From positions 1,183,639 through 1,247,638 of the forward strand of contig CP125320.1 of assembly GCA_030142985.1 (NCBI GenBank): a stretch of DNA of 64,000 bases, read 5' to 3'. Origin of the DNA: Candidatus Ruthturnera sp. Tsphm01 (GTDB lineage Bacteria; Pseudomonadota; Gammaproteobacteria; PS1; Pseudothioglobaceae). The translations under genes and the position numbers were made by a program. Shown here in pieces: positions 55,806 through 64,000 of the stretch (its first letter is position 1; every line of letters begins with the position of its first letter). The notes below the pieces were generated by a model. The model saw nothing but the letters and a program-made list of their open reading frames with translations, was not told the DNA's origin and did no database searches.

Positions 55806-56214
55806 TGAGCCATGTTTGTAATATTAACTGTGATGATTGTTTGTCGACATCGCCACGTTGTGCATTGTGATGATTATGGTTATATTTTAAAAGTTTTTTA
55901 GCTTCATTTGAGGATAAATATTCATCGATAAACTCAACCTCAATTTGGTAGCGATTTTTTAACTTTTGGCCAAACGATTTGGCAATAAAAGTCATTGCCT
56001 GTTCTTTGCCTTGTTGGTCAAACGGCAAGCCAACAACGAGCTTGTCAATACTATGAGCACTAATAACTTCATCAAATGCCACCCAATTGGTTGAACCATT
56101 TTTATGGTGTTTAATCACTTTAATACCTATTGCTTGCATGGTTAAATTATTGGCGATTGCAACACCAGTACGTTTGGTGCCAACATCAAACCCTAAGTAA
56201 GTACTAATACTCAC
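55786..56214 (-). CDS. ruvX: RuvX/YqgF, pre-16S rRNA nuclease
   Basis: A 142-residue RNase H-like protein with the motif YLGFDVGTKRTGVAIAN (6-22, catalytic Asp), LVVGLPFDQQGKEQ (about 58-71) and the C-terminal VDKQSSQLILQTWL with a further acidic residue. Known to process the 5' end of 16S rRNA. Overlaps mltB by 4 bp. Confidence 0.92.
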   Translation of the reverse strand: MSISTYLGFDVGTKRTGVAIANNLTMQAIGIKVIKHHKNGSTNWVAFDEVISAHSIDKLVVGLPFDQQGKEQAMTFIAKSFGQKLKNRYQIEVEFIDEYLSSNEAKKLLKYNHNHHNAQRGDVDKQSSQLILQTWLNEKKFD

Positions 56215-57395
56215 TGAAGCTGTTGCAATAATTGATAGCCAACGTAGCCATCAATTGGTAAGCTATTTGCTGTTTGATAGGCTCGCGCTGCATGTCGGGT
56301 TTTAGGACCTGACATACCATCAGGTTCGCCCGTATCAAAGCCAAGTTGGTTTAATGCGGTCTGAATCTGTTTAATATCATTCCGACTTAGTGAGGGTTCG
56401 GTAATAGATTTTGCAAATAATTGACTTGCCCCAATTAAACGATCAGACAAATGCCCCACAGATAGTGCGTACAAAATTGAACGATTCCACCTAAGAATGG
56501 CATGAAAATTTCGATAAACTAAAAACGCTGGGCCATTATAGCCCATGGGCAATATGAGCGAGGCTTGCATGTTTGAATTGGGTAGATTGGTGTTATCAGT
56601 TGTACGTACACCTAATGCTTGCCACTCATTGACTGTTTTTTTGGTGCTTAAACTCGCCAGACGATAATTAAAAGTTTTAGAAATGCCAACCTCACGCCCC
56701 CATCGCTCACCTTGGTGCCAACCAATTTTTTTTAGAAAATGCGCTGCACTGGCAAAAATATCTGCTTGTGTGTGCCACAAATCAATCTTGCCATCAGTGT
56801 TAGCATCTACGGCATAAGCGGCGACATTGGTGGGCATAAATTGCATATTTCCCATTGCGCCTGCCCAGGAGCCTTGGGCATTTAAAGGTAATTTTCCTTC
56901 GTCAATCAATGTGAGTAAAGTTAATAATTCATGGGTAAAAAATTCACGTCGGCGTTTGTCAAAACTTAGTGTGGCAAGCGAGCGAATTAGATTCATTTTG
57001 CCAACATTTTTGCCATAATTAGTTTCCAAACCCCAAAAAGCCACAATAGTTTGTGATGACACACCATATTTTTTATAATTTTCTTGTAGGAGTTGTTGGT
57101 GCTGTTGTAGTTTTGCCATGCCTTTATCAATCCTATTTTGGCTCACTCTTGAGTTTAGGTAACGCCAAAAGTTAAGGGTAAACTCTGCTTGATTGCGGTC
57201 ATATTCTAATACTTTTGGGTTTGACATTAAATCATTAAAAGCACCATTAAGCGTGGCTTGTGAGACGCCTAATGTCGTAGCTTGCGAGCGAATATTACTT
57301 AAGAACTGTGCAAAACTATGCGTGCTGGATGGACCTTGGGTATCATTTGCATATACGAAAGATGTTAGTAGCAAAAAATAAATAAATCTTAGCAT
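56211..57395 (-). CDS. mltB: Lytic murein transglycosylase (MltB family) with PG-binding domain
   Basis: A 394-residue periplasmic enzyme that cleaves glycan strands with 1,6-anhydro product. A signal peptide (FIYFLLLTSFVYAN) is followed by the SLT_2 domain: catalytic Glu in VAFWGLETNYGKN (about 123-135), GSWAGAMGNMQFMPTNVAAYA (about 180-200, in two parts) and the DGKIDLW motif. The C-terminus (about 335-392) is a peptidoglycan-binding domain (IQTALNQLGFDTGEPDGMSG). First gene of its group, divergent from apbE with a 12-bp gap between start codons. Confidence 0.9.
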   Translation of the reverse strand: MLRFIYFLLLTSFVYANDTQGPSSTHSFAQFLSNIRSQATTLGVSQATLNGAFNDLMSNPKVLEYDRNQAEFTLNFWRYLNSRVSQNRIDKGMAKLQQHQQLLQENYKKYGVSSQTIVAFWGLETNYGKNVGKMNLIRSLATLSFDKRRREFFTHELLTLLTLIDEGKLPLNAQGSWAGAMGNMQFMPTNVAAYAVDANTDGKIDLWHTQADIFASAAHFLKKIGWHQGERWGREVGISKTFNYRLASLSTKKTVNEWQALGVRTTDNTNLPNSNMQASLILPMGYNGPAFLVYRNFHAILRWNRSILYALSVGHLSDRLIGASQLFAKSITEPSLSRNDIKQIQTALNQLGFDTGEPDGMSGPKTRHAARAYQTANSLPIDGYVGYQLLQQLQ

Positions 57396-57407
57396 GCCAA
57401 AATTATA

Positions 57408-58334
57408 ATGCCTAAATTGTTGTCAATTTCTATCTTTTTATTTTTAAGCGCTTGTGGTGTTGATGAAACAACACAAGCCATTACTGGCATTACAATGGGT
57501 ACTAGTTATAGTGTCAAAATCAACAATAATCATATTTCAAAATCAATCATTGATAAACGTCTTGATGAAATTGAGAGGGTATTTTCCACTTGGGATGAAA
57601 CTTCTGAGCTTTCACAATTGAACAAAGCGCCGATTAATCAATGGATAAAGGTATCAGACGAGTTGTTTTTTGTTTTAAGACAAGCAAAAAAAATACATAA
57701 GAAAACGCAAGGTTTTTTTGACCCTGGTATGGGTCGTTTAATTGATGTTTGGGGTTTCGGTGCTATTAAAGCACAGGAAAAACCCAGTCAGGAGAAAATA
57801 TCCCAAGCGTTGGCTGTCTCATCTATTGAATATGTACATCTAGGTCATTCACGAGTTAAAAAACTTAAAGATATACATATTAATTTATCTGCCATTGCTA
57901 AGGGTTATAGTGTGGACGTAGTGACAAATATGCTAATCAAGCAAGGGTTTAAGAATTTTATAGTGGAAATTGGTGGCGAGGTAACTGCTCAAGGCCAGTG
58001 GACAATTGGTATTGAAAAGCCAAATCATAGTATACCGATTGCTATTGAATTGCAAAATCAAGCCATTGCTACCTCAGGGGATTATCGTAATTATCTCAAA
58101 TGGCAAGGCAAAAAATATCAACACATCCTAAACCCTAACACTGGCTTTCCTGCTAAGACCGATCTAAGTTCTGTTAGTGTGATTCACAACAGCGCTATGG
58201 TGGCAGATGCTTATGCAACTGCAATGATGGCAATGGGTAGTCAAAAAGCTAAAATATTAGCACAACAACTTAGCTTGCCAGTGGTGTTTATTTTAGATCA
58301 GAAGCATAATTTTAAAGTGCTACAAATTTATTAA
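57408..58334 (+). CDS. apbE: FAD:protein FMN transferase ApbE (lipoprotein)
   Basis: Attaches FMN to threonine residues of periplasm-facing proteins such as RnfG or NqrC. A signal with lipobox LSAC (residues 13-16) makes it a lipoprotein. Family motifs ITGITMGTSYSVKI (about 24-37), INLSAIAKGYSVDVV (about 161-175) and the metal-binding MVADAYATAMMAMG (about 263-276) are intact. Length of 308 is normal. Confidence 0.93.
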   Translation: MPKLLSISIFLFLSACGVDETTQAITGITMGTSYSVKINNNHISKSIIDKRLDEIERVFSTWDETSELSQLNKAPINQWIKVSDELFFVLRQAKKIHKKTQGFFDPGMGRLIDVWGFGAIKAQEKPSQEKISQALAVSSIEYVHLGHSRVKKLKDIHINLSAIAKGYSVDVVTNMLIKQGFKNFIVEIGGEVTAQGQWTIGIEKPNHSIPIAIELQNQAIATSGDYRNYLKWQGKKYQHILNPNTGFPAKTDLSSVSVIHNSAMVADAYATAMMAMGSQKAKILAQQLSLPVVFILDQKHNFKVLQIY

Positions 58335-58411
58335 AGCAAGCTTTATTATGGTTGTGAATGTTTACACTGAAAATTACCAGTGTTTGTTTTGTAATTGATT
58401 AAAATAAAAAC

Positions 58412-59659
58412 ATGCCTAACCATAGACCACTTGCTGAAACACTAAGACCAAAAAGCCTAGATGATTTTTTTGGTCAATCACAGCTACTCAATACTCAACA
58501 TCCATTTCGCCAAGCGATTGATAGTCACCGCTTGCATTCAATGATTCTATGGGGACCATCAGGCACAGGTAAAACCACTTTAGCAAGGATTATTGCCAGT
58601 CAAGTCAAAGGGCATTTTGAACAGTTAAGTGCTGTATTAGACGGGGTGAAAGAATTACGAGCGGTGGTTGAAAATGCTAAAAAATTCCAACAAATTGGCA
58701 AGCAAACACTACTGTTTGTGGATGAGATTCATCGTTTTAATAAAGCTCAGCAAGATGGGTTTTTGCCACATATTGAATCAGGCTTATTAGTGTTGATTGG
58801 GGCAACGACCGAAAACCCTTCTTTTGAAATTAATAAAGCGTTACTTTCACGTTTAAGCGTTTATACACTCAATGCGCTAAATATACAGGAACTTGAGCAA
58901 ATATTGCAAAGAGCGTTCAAGCATGAATCATTAACTTTGCCTGATGAGGCACTTAGAATGCAAATTATTAGTGCAAGCAATGGCGATGCACGTCGATTGA
59001 TTAATATTGTAGAGCAAGTTTTTTTGTCAGGGTCAACACCATTAAAAACTGAATCATTAAATCAGTTACTACAAAGTAAAATCAGCACTTTTGATAAAGG
59101 TGATATTTTTTATCAACAATTGTCTGCTTTTCATAAATCAATACGTGGTTCGTCTCCTGACGGAGCTTTGTATTGGATGGCAAGAATGTTGGTTGCTGGA
59201 TGCGATGCAAAAACGATTGCCAGACGTTTGTTGGCGATTGCCTCAGAAGACATTGGCAATGCCGATCCACGCGCGCTAGAAATTACACTTAATGCTTGGG
59301 ATATATTTGCACGCGTGGGTGCTAAAGAAGGTAATCGAGCCATTGCTCAAGCTGTGGTGTATTGTGCAGTTGCACCAAAATCTAATGCCGTGTATAAAGC
59401 ATTCAATCAGGCGATGGCTGAGGCCAAAGCAACACCAGGTTTGCCTGTGCCAAAACATTTGTGTAATGCGCCGACTCAGTTGATGGATGAACTGGGCTAT
59501 GGAAAAAGGTATCGCTATGCACATGATGAGTCTGATGCATTTGCACGTGGGCAGACATATTTTCCCAGTGAATTGGGAGAACAGACTTATTATCAGCCTA
59601 GAAATCGAGGGCTAGAAATTAAAATTGGTGAAAAATTGAAACAACTAAGGGGTTTATGA
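58412..59659 (+). CDS. rarA: Replication-associated recombination protein RarA (MgsA)
   Basis: A 415-residue AAA+ ATPase related to clamp loaders, acting at stalled replication forks. Walker A is WGPSGTGKTT (about 48-57), Walker B LLFVDEIHRF (about 97-106), sensor 1 IGATTENPSFE (about 126-136), with the C-terminal MgsA domain (PDGALYWMARMLVAG; ALEITLNAWD). Its stop overlaps the crcB start by 4 bp. Confidence 0.95.
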   Translation: MPNHRPLAETLRPKSLDDFFGQSQLLNTQHPFRQAIDSHRLHSMILWGPSGTGKTTLARIIASQVKGHFEQLSAVLDGVKELRAVVENAKKFQQIGKQTLLFVDEIHRFNKAQQDGFLPHIESGLLVLIGATTENPSFEINKALLSRLSVYTLNALNIQELEQILQRAFKHESLTLPDEALRMQIISASNGDARRLINIVEQVFLSGSTPLKTESLNQLLQSKISTFDKGDIFYQQLSAFHKSIRGSSPDGALYWMARMLVAGCDAKTIARRLLAIASEDIGNADPRALEITLNAWDIFARVGAKEGNRAIAQAVVYCAVAPKSNAVYKAFNQAMAEAKATPGLPVPKHLCNAPTQLMDELGYGKRYRYAHDESDAFARGQTYFPSELGEQTYYQPRNRGLEIKIGEKLKQLRGL

Positions 59660-60054
59660 TGAGTGTTCTACCCACTGTTTTGGCAATTGGTATAGGTGCA
59701 ACTATTGGCGCTAGTATGCGTTATTACTTAACCCAACTAATGAACGCCACACTTGGCTCAGACTTTCCTTATGGCACTTTAGGTGTGAATATCTTAGGCT
59801 CGTTTTTTGCAGGTGTATTGGTGGTAGTTGTGCTTGAAAAAGCTGCTTTACATGAAGCGTATCGGTTAATGTTGCTGATTGGTTTAACTGGGTCGCTAAC
59901 AACCATGTCAACCCTGTCCTGGGAGTCTATTGAAATGATTAGTCTTGGGCATTATGGACAAGCAGGGCTTAATATTCTGCTTAACGTTGCCCTATCTCTG
60001 TCTGCTGCTGGTATAGGTGTGGCATTAACCCGATATTTATTAATTCCTCAGTAG
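59656..60054 (+). CDS. crcB: Fluoride channel CrcB/Fluc
   Basis: A 132-residue protein with four hydrophobic segments. GATIGASMRYYLT (near 14), YGTLGVNILGSFFAGVL (about 39-55, with the pore Asn) and GLTGSLTTMSTLSWE (about 76-90, with the central-Na/TM3 break region) are family signatures. It exports fluoride as a dual-topology dimer. No fluoride riboswitch is visible, since it directly overlaps rarA. Confidence 0.92.
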   Translation: MMSVLPTVLAIGIGATIGASMRYYLTQLMNATLGSDFPYGTLGVNILGSFFAGVLVVVVLEKAALHEAYRLMLLIGLTGSLTTMSTLSWESIEMISLGHYGQAGLNILLNVALSLSAAGIGVALTRYLLIPQ

Positions 60055-60057
60055 CGA

Positions 60058-61008
60058 TTAGCTAATTTTTTGTTCAATAACATCAAGTAATTCACCTGCG
60101 ATATTAAGGTTAAATTGAGCATCTAACTCGCGAATGCAAGTCGGACTGGTAACGTTAATTTCAGTAATATAATCACCAATGACATCTAGCCCAACAAACA
60201 TTAAGCCTTTGGCTTTAAGGGTAGGTGCGATTTGCTTGCATAGATATCTGTCTCTATCACTTAATGGCTGTCCAATGCCTTTAGCACCAGCAGCAAGGTT
60301 GCCTTTAAAACTACCCTTTACAGGAATGCGCGCAAGCGCATAATCGACTGGCTTGCCATTAATCAACAAGATACGTTTGTCGCCCTTGGCAATGTCAGGC
60401 AAAAATGCTTGAGCCATGATTGGGCGCTTGCCGTTGTTTGTTAGACGTTTTAATATGGCATCTATTGTTATATCGCCCGTTTCAAATTTGAAAATATCAC
60501 GTCCGCCCATGCCATCAAGCGGTTTAATGACAGCAGTATTTTGTGTTTTAATGAAGGTTTTAATATTATTTTTATTGGCGCTAACTAGCGTTTTAGGCAT
60601 ACAATGTGGAAAATTAAGGGCAAATAATTTCTCATTGGCATCGCGTAGGGATTGGGGTTTGTTCACGACTAATACGCCTTTATTTTCAGCTTGCTCTAAT
60701 AAATAAGTGCTGTAGATATAGTTCATATCAAACGGTGGGTCTTTGCGCATTAGAATGACGTCAAATTCATCAAGTGCCATGATTGTATTGGTTTCTTTTT
60801 CAAACCAGTGATTAAGATTATCGCTAACTGTGGTTTTTGCACAATCAGCAAATACTGAGCCGTCTTGAGCGAATAAATTAACAGTATCAAAGGTGTAAAT
60901 CTCCCAGCCTCGTTTTGATGCTTCTAGCATCATGGCTAAAGAGGAGTCTTTTTTTGGGTTAATAGTGCTGATATCATCCATTAGCACGGCAATTTTTATT
61001 TTTTTCAT
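60058..61008 (-). CDS. gshB: Glutathione synthetase GshB
   Basis: ATP-grasp ligase joining gamma-glutamylcysteine and glycine. The 316 residues show VLMDDISTINPKKDSSLAMM (8-27), VILMRKDPPFDMNYI (about 85-99), AVIKPLDGMGGRDIF (about 153-167, glycine-rich ATP loop) and GDYITEINVTSPTCIRELD (about 272-290). Convergent with crcB, 3 bp apart. Confidence 0.95.
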   Translation of the reverse strand: MKKIKIAVLMDDISTINPKKDSSLAMMLEASKRGWEIYTFDTVNLFAQDGSVFADCAKTTVSDNLNHWFEKETNTIMALDEFDVILMRKDPPFDMNYIYSTYLLEQAENKGVLVVNKPQSLRDANEKLFALNFPHCMPKTLVSANKNNIKTFIKTQNTAVIKPLDGMGGRDIFKFETGDITIDAILKRLTNNGKRPIMAQAFLPDIAKGDKRILLINGKPVDYALARIPVKGSFKGNLAAGAKGIGQPLSDRDRYLCKQIAPTLKAKGLMFVGLDVIGDYITEINVTSPTCIRELDAQFNLNIAGELLDVIEQKIS

Positions 61009-61044
61009 ATTGAAATATTATAGTGTATAATTTGTACCCTTTAG

Positions 61045-61121
<77 letters not shown>

Positions 61122-61167
61122 GTTAAGTGCTTTTTTTATTATTTTGGTTAATAAAAGAGTTGATTAG

Positions 61168-61189
61168 ACCCCCTTTCTAGGGGGTTTTT
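61168..61189 (+). terminator. Rho-independent terminator after tRNA-fMet
   Basis: ACCCCC (61168-61173), loop TTTCTA, GGGGGT (61180-61185), followed by a T run. It separates the tRNA from rimP. Confidence 0.85.
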
Positions 61190-61222
61190 GTTATGCGTAG
61201 AAAGGCGAGCGAGTAGAAATAT

Positions 61223-61684
61223 ATGGCAAGAGTGACTGACAAAATTACCCATTTAATTGAGCCTGTTATTGAAGATATGGGTTATGAATTGGTGGGTATT
61301 GAATACGTTGCTAGCGGTAAACATAGCATCTTGAGGGTTTTTATTGATACAGACAAAGGTGTTGGTGTTAATGATTGTGAAAAAATCTCTCGTCAATTGA
61401 GTAGTATTTTTGATGTCGAAGAGCTGATTAGTGGCCAATACGCCTTGGAGGTTTCATCGCCTGGTATTGAGCGCCCATTGTTCCATAAGGGGCATTATCA
61501 GCGTTTTTTAGGTGCTGATGTTAAGTTGCGTATGGTTAGGCCGATTAATGGACAGCGTAATTTTTTTGGTGTGATTGGTAGCGTTAGTGAGGTTAATAAT
61601 ACAATAGAACTGGTTGGTGAATTGGGTCCAGTCATTCTGGACATTGACTTGATTGAAAAAGCAAATTTAGTGGTTGATTTTTAA
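61223..61684 (+). CDS. rimP: Ribosome maturation factor RimP
   Basis: A 153-residue factor for 30S subunit maturation. The pattern IEPVIEDMGYELVGIEYV (about 13-30), LRVFIDTDKGVGVNDCEKIS (about 38-57) and YALEVSSPGIERPLF (about 78-92) is diagnostic. The usual rimP-nusA-infB order is kept. Confidence 0.95.
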   Translation: MARVTDKITHLIEPVIEDMGYELVGIEYVASGKHSILRVFIDTDKGVGVNDCEKISRQLSSIFDVEELISGQYALEVSSPGIERPLFHKGHYQRFLGADVKLRMVRPINGQRNFFGVIGSVSEVNNTIELVGELGPVILDIDLIEKANLVVDF

Positions 61685-61715
61685 GCCCAGTTGGGCAATT
61701 TAGGAGAATAAAGGC

Positions 61716-63191
61716 ATGGACGGCAAAGAATTATTTTTAATGGTTGAAGCAATTTCAAACGAGAAAAACATCTCTAAAGAAGAGGTGCTTGAGTCGTTAG
61801 AAGAGGCATTGGCTATTGCGACAAAAAAACGCAATAATATTGATGCGCATGTTGAAATTGACAGACAAACGGGCGAGTTTTTAACCTTTAGGCAGTGGAT
61901 GGTTGTGGCAGATGGTGAGTCGTTTGTTGATGATGATGGCACTGAATTTGATTCAGAATTACACATTTATGCAAAAGAGGCAAGCGGTGTAGCGGTTGAT
62001 GATTATGTACGTAAGCCAATTGAAACACAAGAGTTCGGTCGTATTGCGGCGCAAATTGTTAAGCAAGTAATTATTCAAAAAGTTCGCGAAGCGGAAAGAG
62101 GGGTGATTGTTAATGATTATTCCTCTCGCATTGGCGAGGTAATTATGGCCACGGTTAAGCGTGTTGATAGAGGCAATGTTTATGTGGATATGGGCGGTGT
62201 TGATGGCATGATTCCTAAATTTGACCTTATTCCTAATGAATCGGTGCGTAAAAATGATCGTTTAAGAGCCTATATTAAAGAAGTTAAATCTTCTGTTCGT
62301 GGTGCGCAAATTTTCTTATCACGTAGTGCGCCTGAAATGATGATTGAACTGTTCAAAATGGAAGTACCTGAAATTTCTGAAGGCATGATTGAAATCATGG
62401 GCGGCAGTAGAGATCCTGGTTTACGCTCAAAACTAGCAGTCAGAGCTAAAGACAAACGTATAGACCCAATTGGTTCTTGTATTGGCATGCGTGGTGCGCG
62501 CGTTCAGGCGGTATCAAATGAGCTAAATGCCGAACGTGTCGATATCATTCTTTGGGACGAAGATCCTGCGCAATTTGTGATTAATGCGATGGCGCCTGCA
62601 CAAGTGAGTTTAATTATTGTTGATGAAGACAAACATTCAATGGAGATTGCAGTTGAGGATGATCAGTTAGCGCTAGCTATTGGTCGTGGTGGTCAAAACA
62701 TTAAGCTTGCCTCTCGTTTGACTGGTTGGAAATTAAATGTGATGTCAACAACTCAAGCTGACGAAAAACAAGCACAGGAGACGTTAAAAATTAGTGATAA
62801 ACTTGCCGACCAATTAGGGGTTGATTCTGAAGTGGCAGGCGTATTGATTGAAGAAGGATTTGGCAGTGTGGATGAACTGGTTGATGCAGACGCGCAAGTT
62901 TTGGAAAACATAGAAGAATTTGACACATCAATGGTTGAAGAACTTCAAGAGCGTGCATCAGATGCACAATTAGTACAGGCTTTGGGAGACGCTGAGGCTT
63001 CTGAAGCGCTAATGAGTGTTGAGGGTGTTAGTGAGGACTTAGCAAGCGCATTAATTGAATCAGACATTGTTACTGTTGATGATTTAGCGGAATTGTCCAT
63101 TGGCGAATTGCTCGATATTCAAGATATGGATACTGAGATAGCATCCAGTGTTATCATGACTGCAAGAGAGAATGAAGGGTGGTTTGATTAA
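61716..63191 (+). CDS. nusA: Transcription elongation factor NusA
   Basis: A 491-residue factor. The N-terminal RNA-polymerase-binding domain (1-125), S1 domain (GEVIMATVKRVDRGNVYVDM, about 138-157) and two KH domains (DPIGSCIGMRGARVQAV near 250; AIGRGGQNIKLASRL near 320) are followed by two helix-hairpin-helix acidic repeats up to the C-terminus, as in gammaproteobacteria. AGGAG is eight bases before the ATG. Confidence 0.96.
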   Translation: MDGKELFLMVEAISNEKNISKEEVLESLEEALAIATKKRNNIDAHVEIDRQTGEFLTFRQWMVVADGESFVDDDGTEFDSELHIYAKEASGVAVDDYVRKPIETQEFGRIAAQIVKQVIIQKVREAERGVIVNDYSSRIGEVIMATVKRVDRGNVYVDMGGVDGMIPKFDLIPNESVRKNDRLRAYIKEVKSSVRGAQIFLSRSAPEMMIELFKMEVPEISEGMIEIMGGSRDPGLRSKLAVRAKDKRIDPIGSCIGMRGARVQAVSNELNAERVDIILWDEDPAQFVINAMAPAQVSLIIVDEDKHSMEIAVEDDQLALAIGRGGQNIKLASRLTGWKLNVMSTTQADEKQAQETLKISDKLADQLGVDSEVAGVLIEEGFGSVDELVDADAQVLENIEEFDTSMVEELQERASDAQLVQALGDAEASEALMSVEGVSEDLASALIESDIVTVDDLAELSIGELLDIQDMDTEIASSVIMTARENEGWFD

Positions 63192-63244
63192 TTTAGCGTT
63201 GGAATTTGTTTTAAATTAATAATAAAAAAATATAGGCAAGCATT

Positions 63245-64000
63245 ATGGCACACACGGTTCAAACACTTTCTAAATTATTGAAAAAAACGCCTGATGAGGT
63301 AATCACAATTCTAGCTAATGCTGGTGTTGATGGTAAAAATTCAAATTCTGCCATTTCAGCAGAAGAAAGAAAAATTTTAATGAGCGGTCTTTCGAAACGT
63401 TCAAGTAGCAAATCTAGTATATCTGTTTCTCGCAAGGCGGGTACTAAGTCCAGTGCCAGTTCGGCAAGTGGTGTTAAGGTACAAGTTAAGAAAAAGCGCC
63501 TTGCAAAGTCAGCTACAATGACTGACGAGCGGTCTGAAGTCGCTGTTCTTGAAGCCGCCCAAGCCGCCCAAGCTGCCTTGGATGCCGGTCGTGATGCAGA
63601 TGAAAAATTATTAGCCCAAGACGCCAAGCGCTTGGAGATGGCGCATTTGCAAAAAACCCAAGCAGAGGCGTTAAAATCCCAGAAAGAAACAGTTAAACAA
63701 GTACAAGCGCAAAAAAATGCAAAGAAAGTTGAAAAACCCAAAGCAGCAGACAAGTCCAAAGAAGATAAAAAACCTAAGCGCTTACGTAGTGCGCCTAGTG
63801 AAAATAATACTCGCAGGCAACTTCATGTTGCTAGACACAACCCAAATCGTAAACTAAAAAAGAAAGATAGGACGCGTTTGTCACAAAAGGTACAAGAAGA
63901 GCAGGCACAACATGCTTTCCAAAAACCTGTTGAAAAAGTGGTTCACGAAATTGCTATTGCTGAGAATATTAAAGTAACTGAACTTGCACAAAAGATGGCG
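63245..64000 (+). CDS. infB: Translation initiation factor IF-2, N-terminal part
   Basis: The frame opens at ATG 63245 and is still open after 252 codons at the window edge. It begins with an IF2_N domain (VQTLSKLLKKTPDEVITIL), then a long Lys/Ala/Glu/Gln-rich linker, then the start of a second IF2_N-type domain (VHEIAIAENIKVTELAQKMA). The GTPase domain lies beyond the edge. It follows nusA by 53 bp. Confidence 0.93.
   Translation, partial: MAHTVQTLSKLLKKTPDEVITILANAGVDGKNSNSAISAEERKILMSGLSKRSSSKSSISVSRKAGTKSSASSASGVKVQVKKKRLAKSATMTDERSEVAVLEAAQAAQAALDAGRDADEKLLAQDAKRLEMAHLQKTQAEALKSQKETVKQVQAQKNAKKVEKPKAADKSKEDKKPKRLRSAPSENNTRRQLHVARHNPNRKLKKKDRTRLSQKVQEEQAQHAFQKPVEKVVHEIAIAENIKVTELAQKMA

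Noticed and set aside
63259..63759. Minus-strand frame of 166 codons opposite infB
   Set aside because: It is the complement of the repetitive Lys/Ala-rich IF-2 linker, and the plus-strand frame is clearly infB.

Overview
The window is AT-rich bacterial DNA. Its two ends carry ordinary gammaproteobacterial housekeeping genes: hemN, lolA, ftsK, trxB and tRNA-Phe on the left, and ygfB, pyrB, ruvX, mltB, apbE, rarA, crcB, gshB, tRNA-fMet, rimP, nusA and infB on the right. Low GC, compact operons and heavy IS load around a giant surface protein suggest the sulfur-oxidising SUP05/Thioglobus group or a related bivalve symbiont. That placement is inference and was not tested by any search.

Between the two chromosomal blocks lies an island of about 48.4 kb. 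It sits exactly at the 3' end of tRNA-Phe: the last 51 bases of the tRNA plus 4 following bases (5496-5550) recur perfectly at 53873-53927, a 55-bp direct repeat expected of attL and attR. The left part of the island looks like a degraded conjugative plasmid: a replication initiator-like gene, five 18-bp iterons with a DnaA-box-like site, an endonuclease I, a DsbC-like oxidoreductase, F-type traA and traL, seven codons of traE, and then an IS3-family element joined directly to a C-terminal piece of traG. A ParA and small partner gene follow at 15.8-16.7 kb. No integrase was found.

The centre (19.2-43.5 kb) is one reading frame of 8107 codons on the minus strand: signal peptide, intimin/invasin-type beta-barrel, then about 70 cadherin-like repeats of about 103 residues. 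Barrel-proximal repeats are uniform in length and nearly identical; distal ones are diverged and variable in length, and decayed repeat sequence continues beyond the stop codon.

The right part (43.6-53.3 kb) holds several broken or intact IS elements and a tightly packed plus-strand gene set that looks like a small-molecule biosynthetic operon: a VioC-like Fe/2-oxoglutarate hydroxylase (broken), an O-methyltransferase-like gene (split by an IS5-type element), a formyltransferase, a PaiB-like flavin protein, a gamma-glutamylcyclotransferase-like protein, an AurF-like di-iron oxygenase with all seven metal ligands, and a LysE exporter. A second fragment at 14.2-15.7 kb (the tail of a MoaD-like sulfur carrier ending in Gly-Gly, a diaminopimelate-decarboxylase-like enzyme and a truncated gene) may once have belonged to the same pathway. 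The product is unknown and the pathway is probably inactive in this copy because two of its genes are broken.
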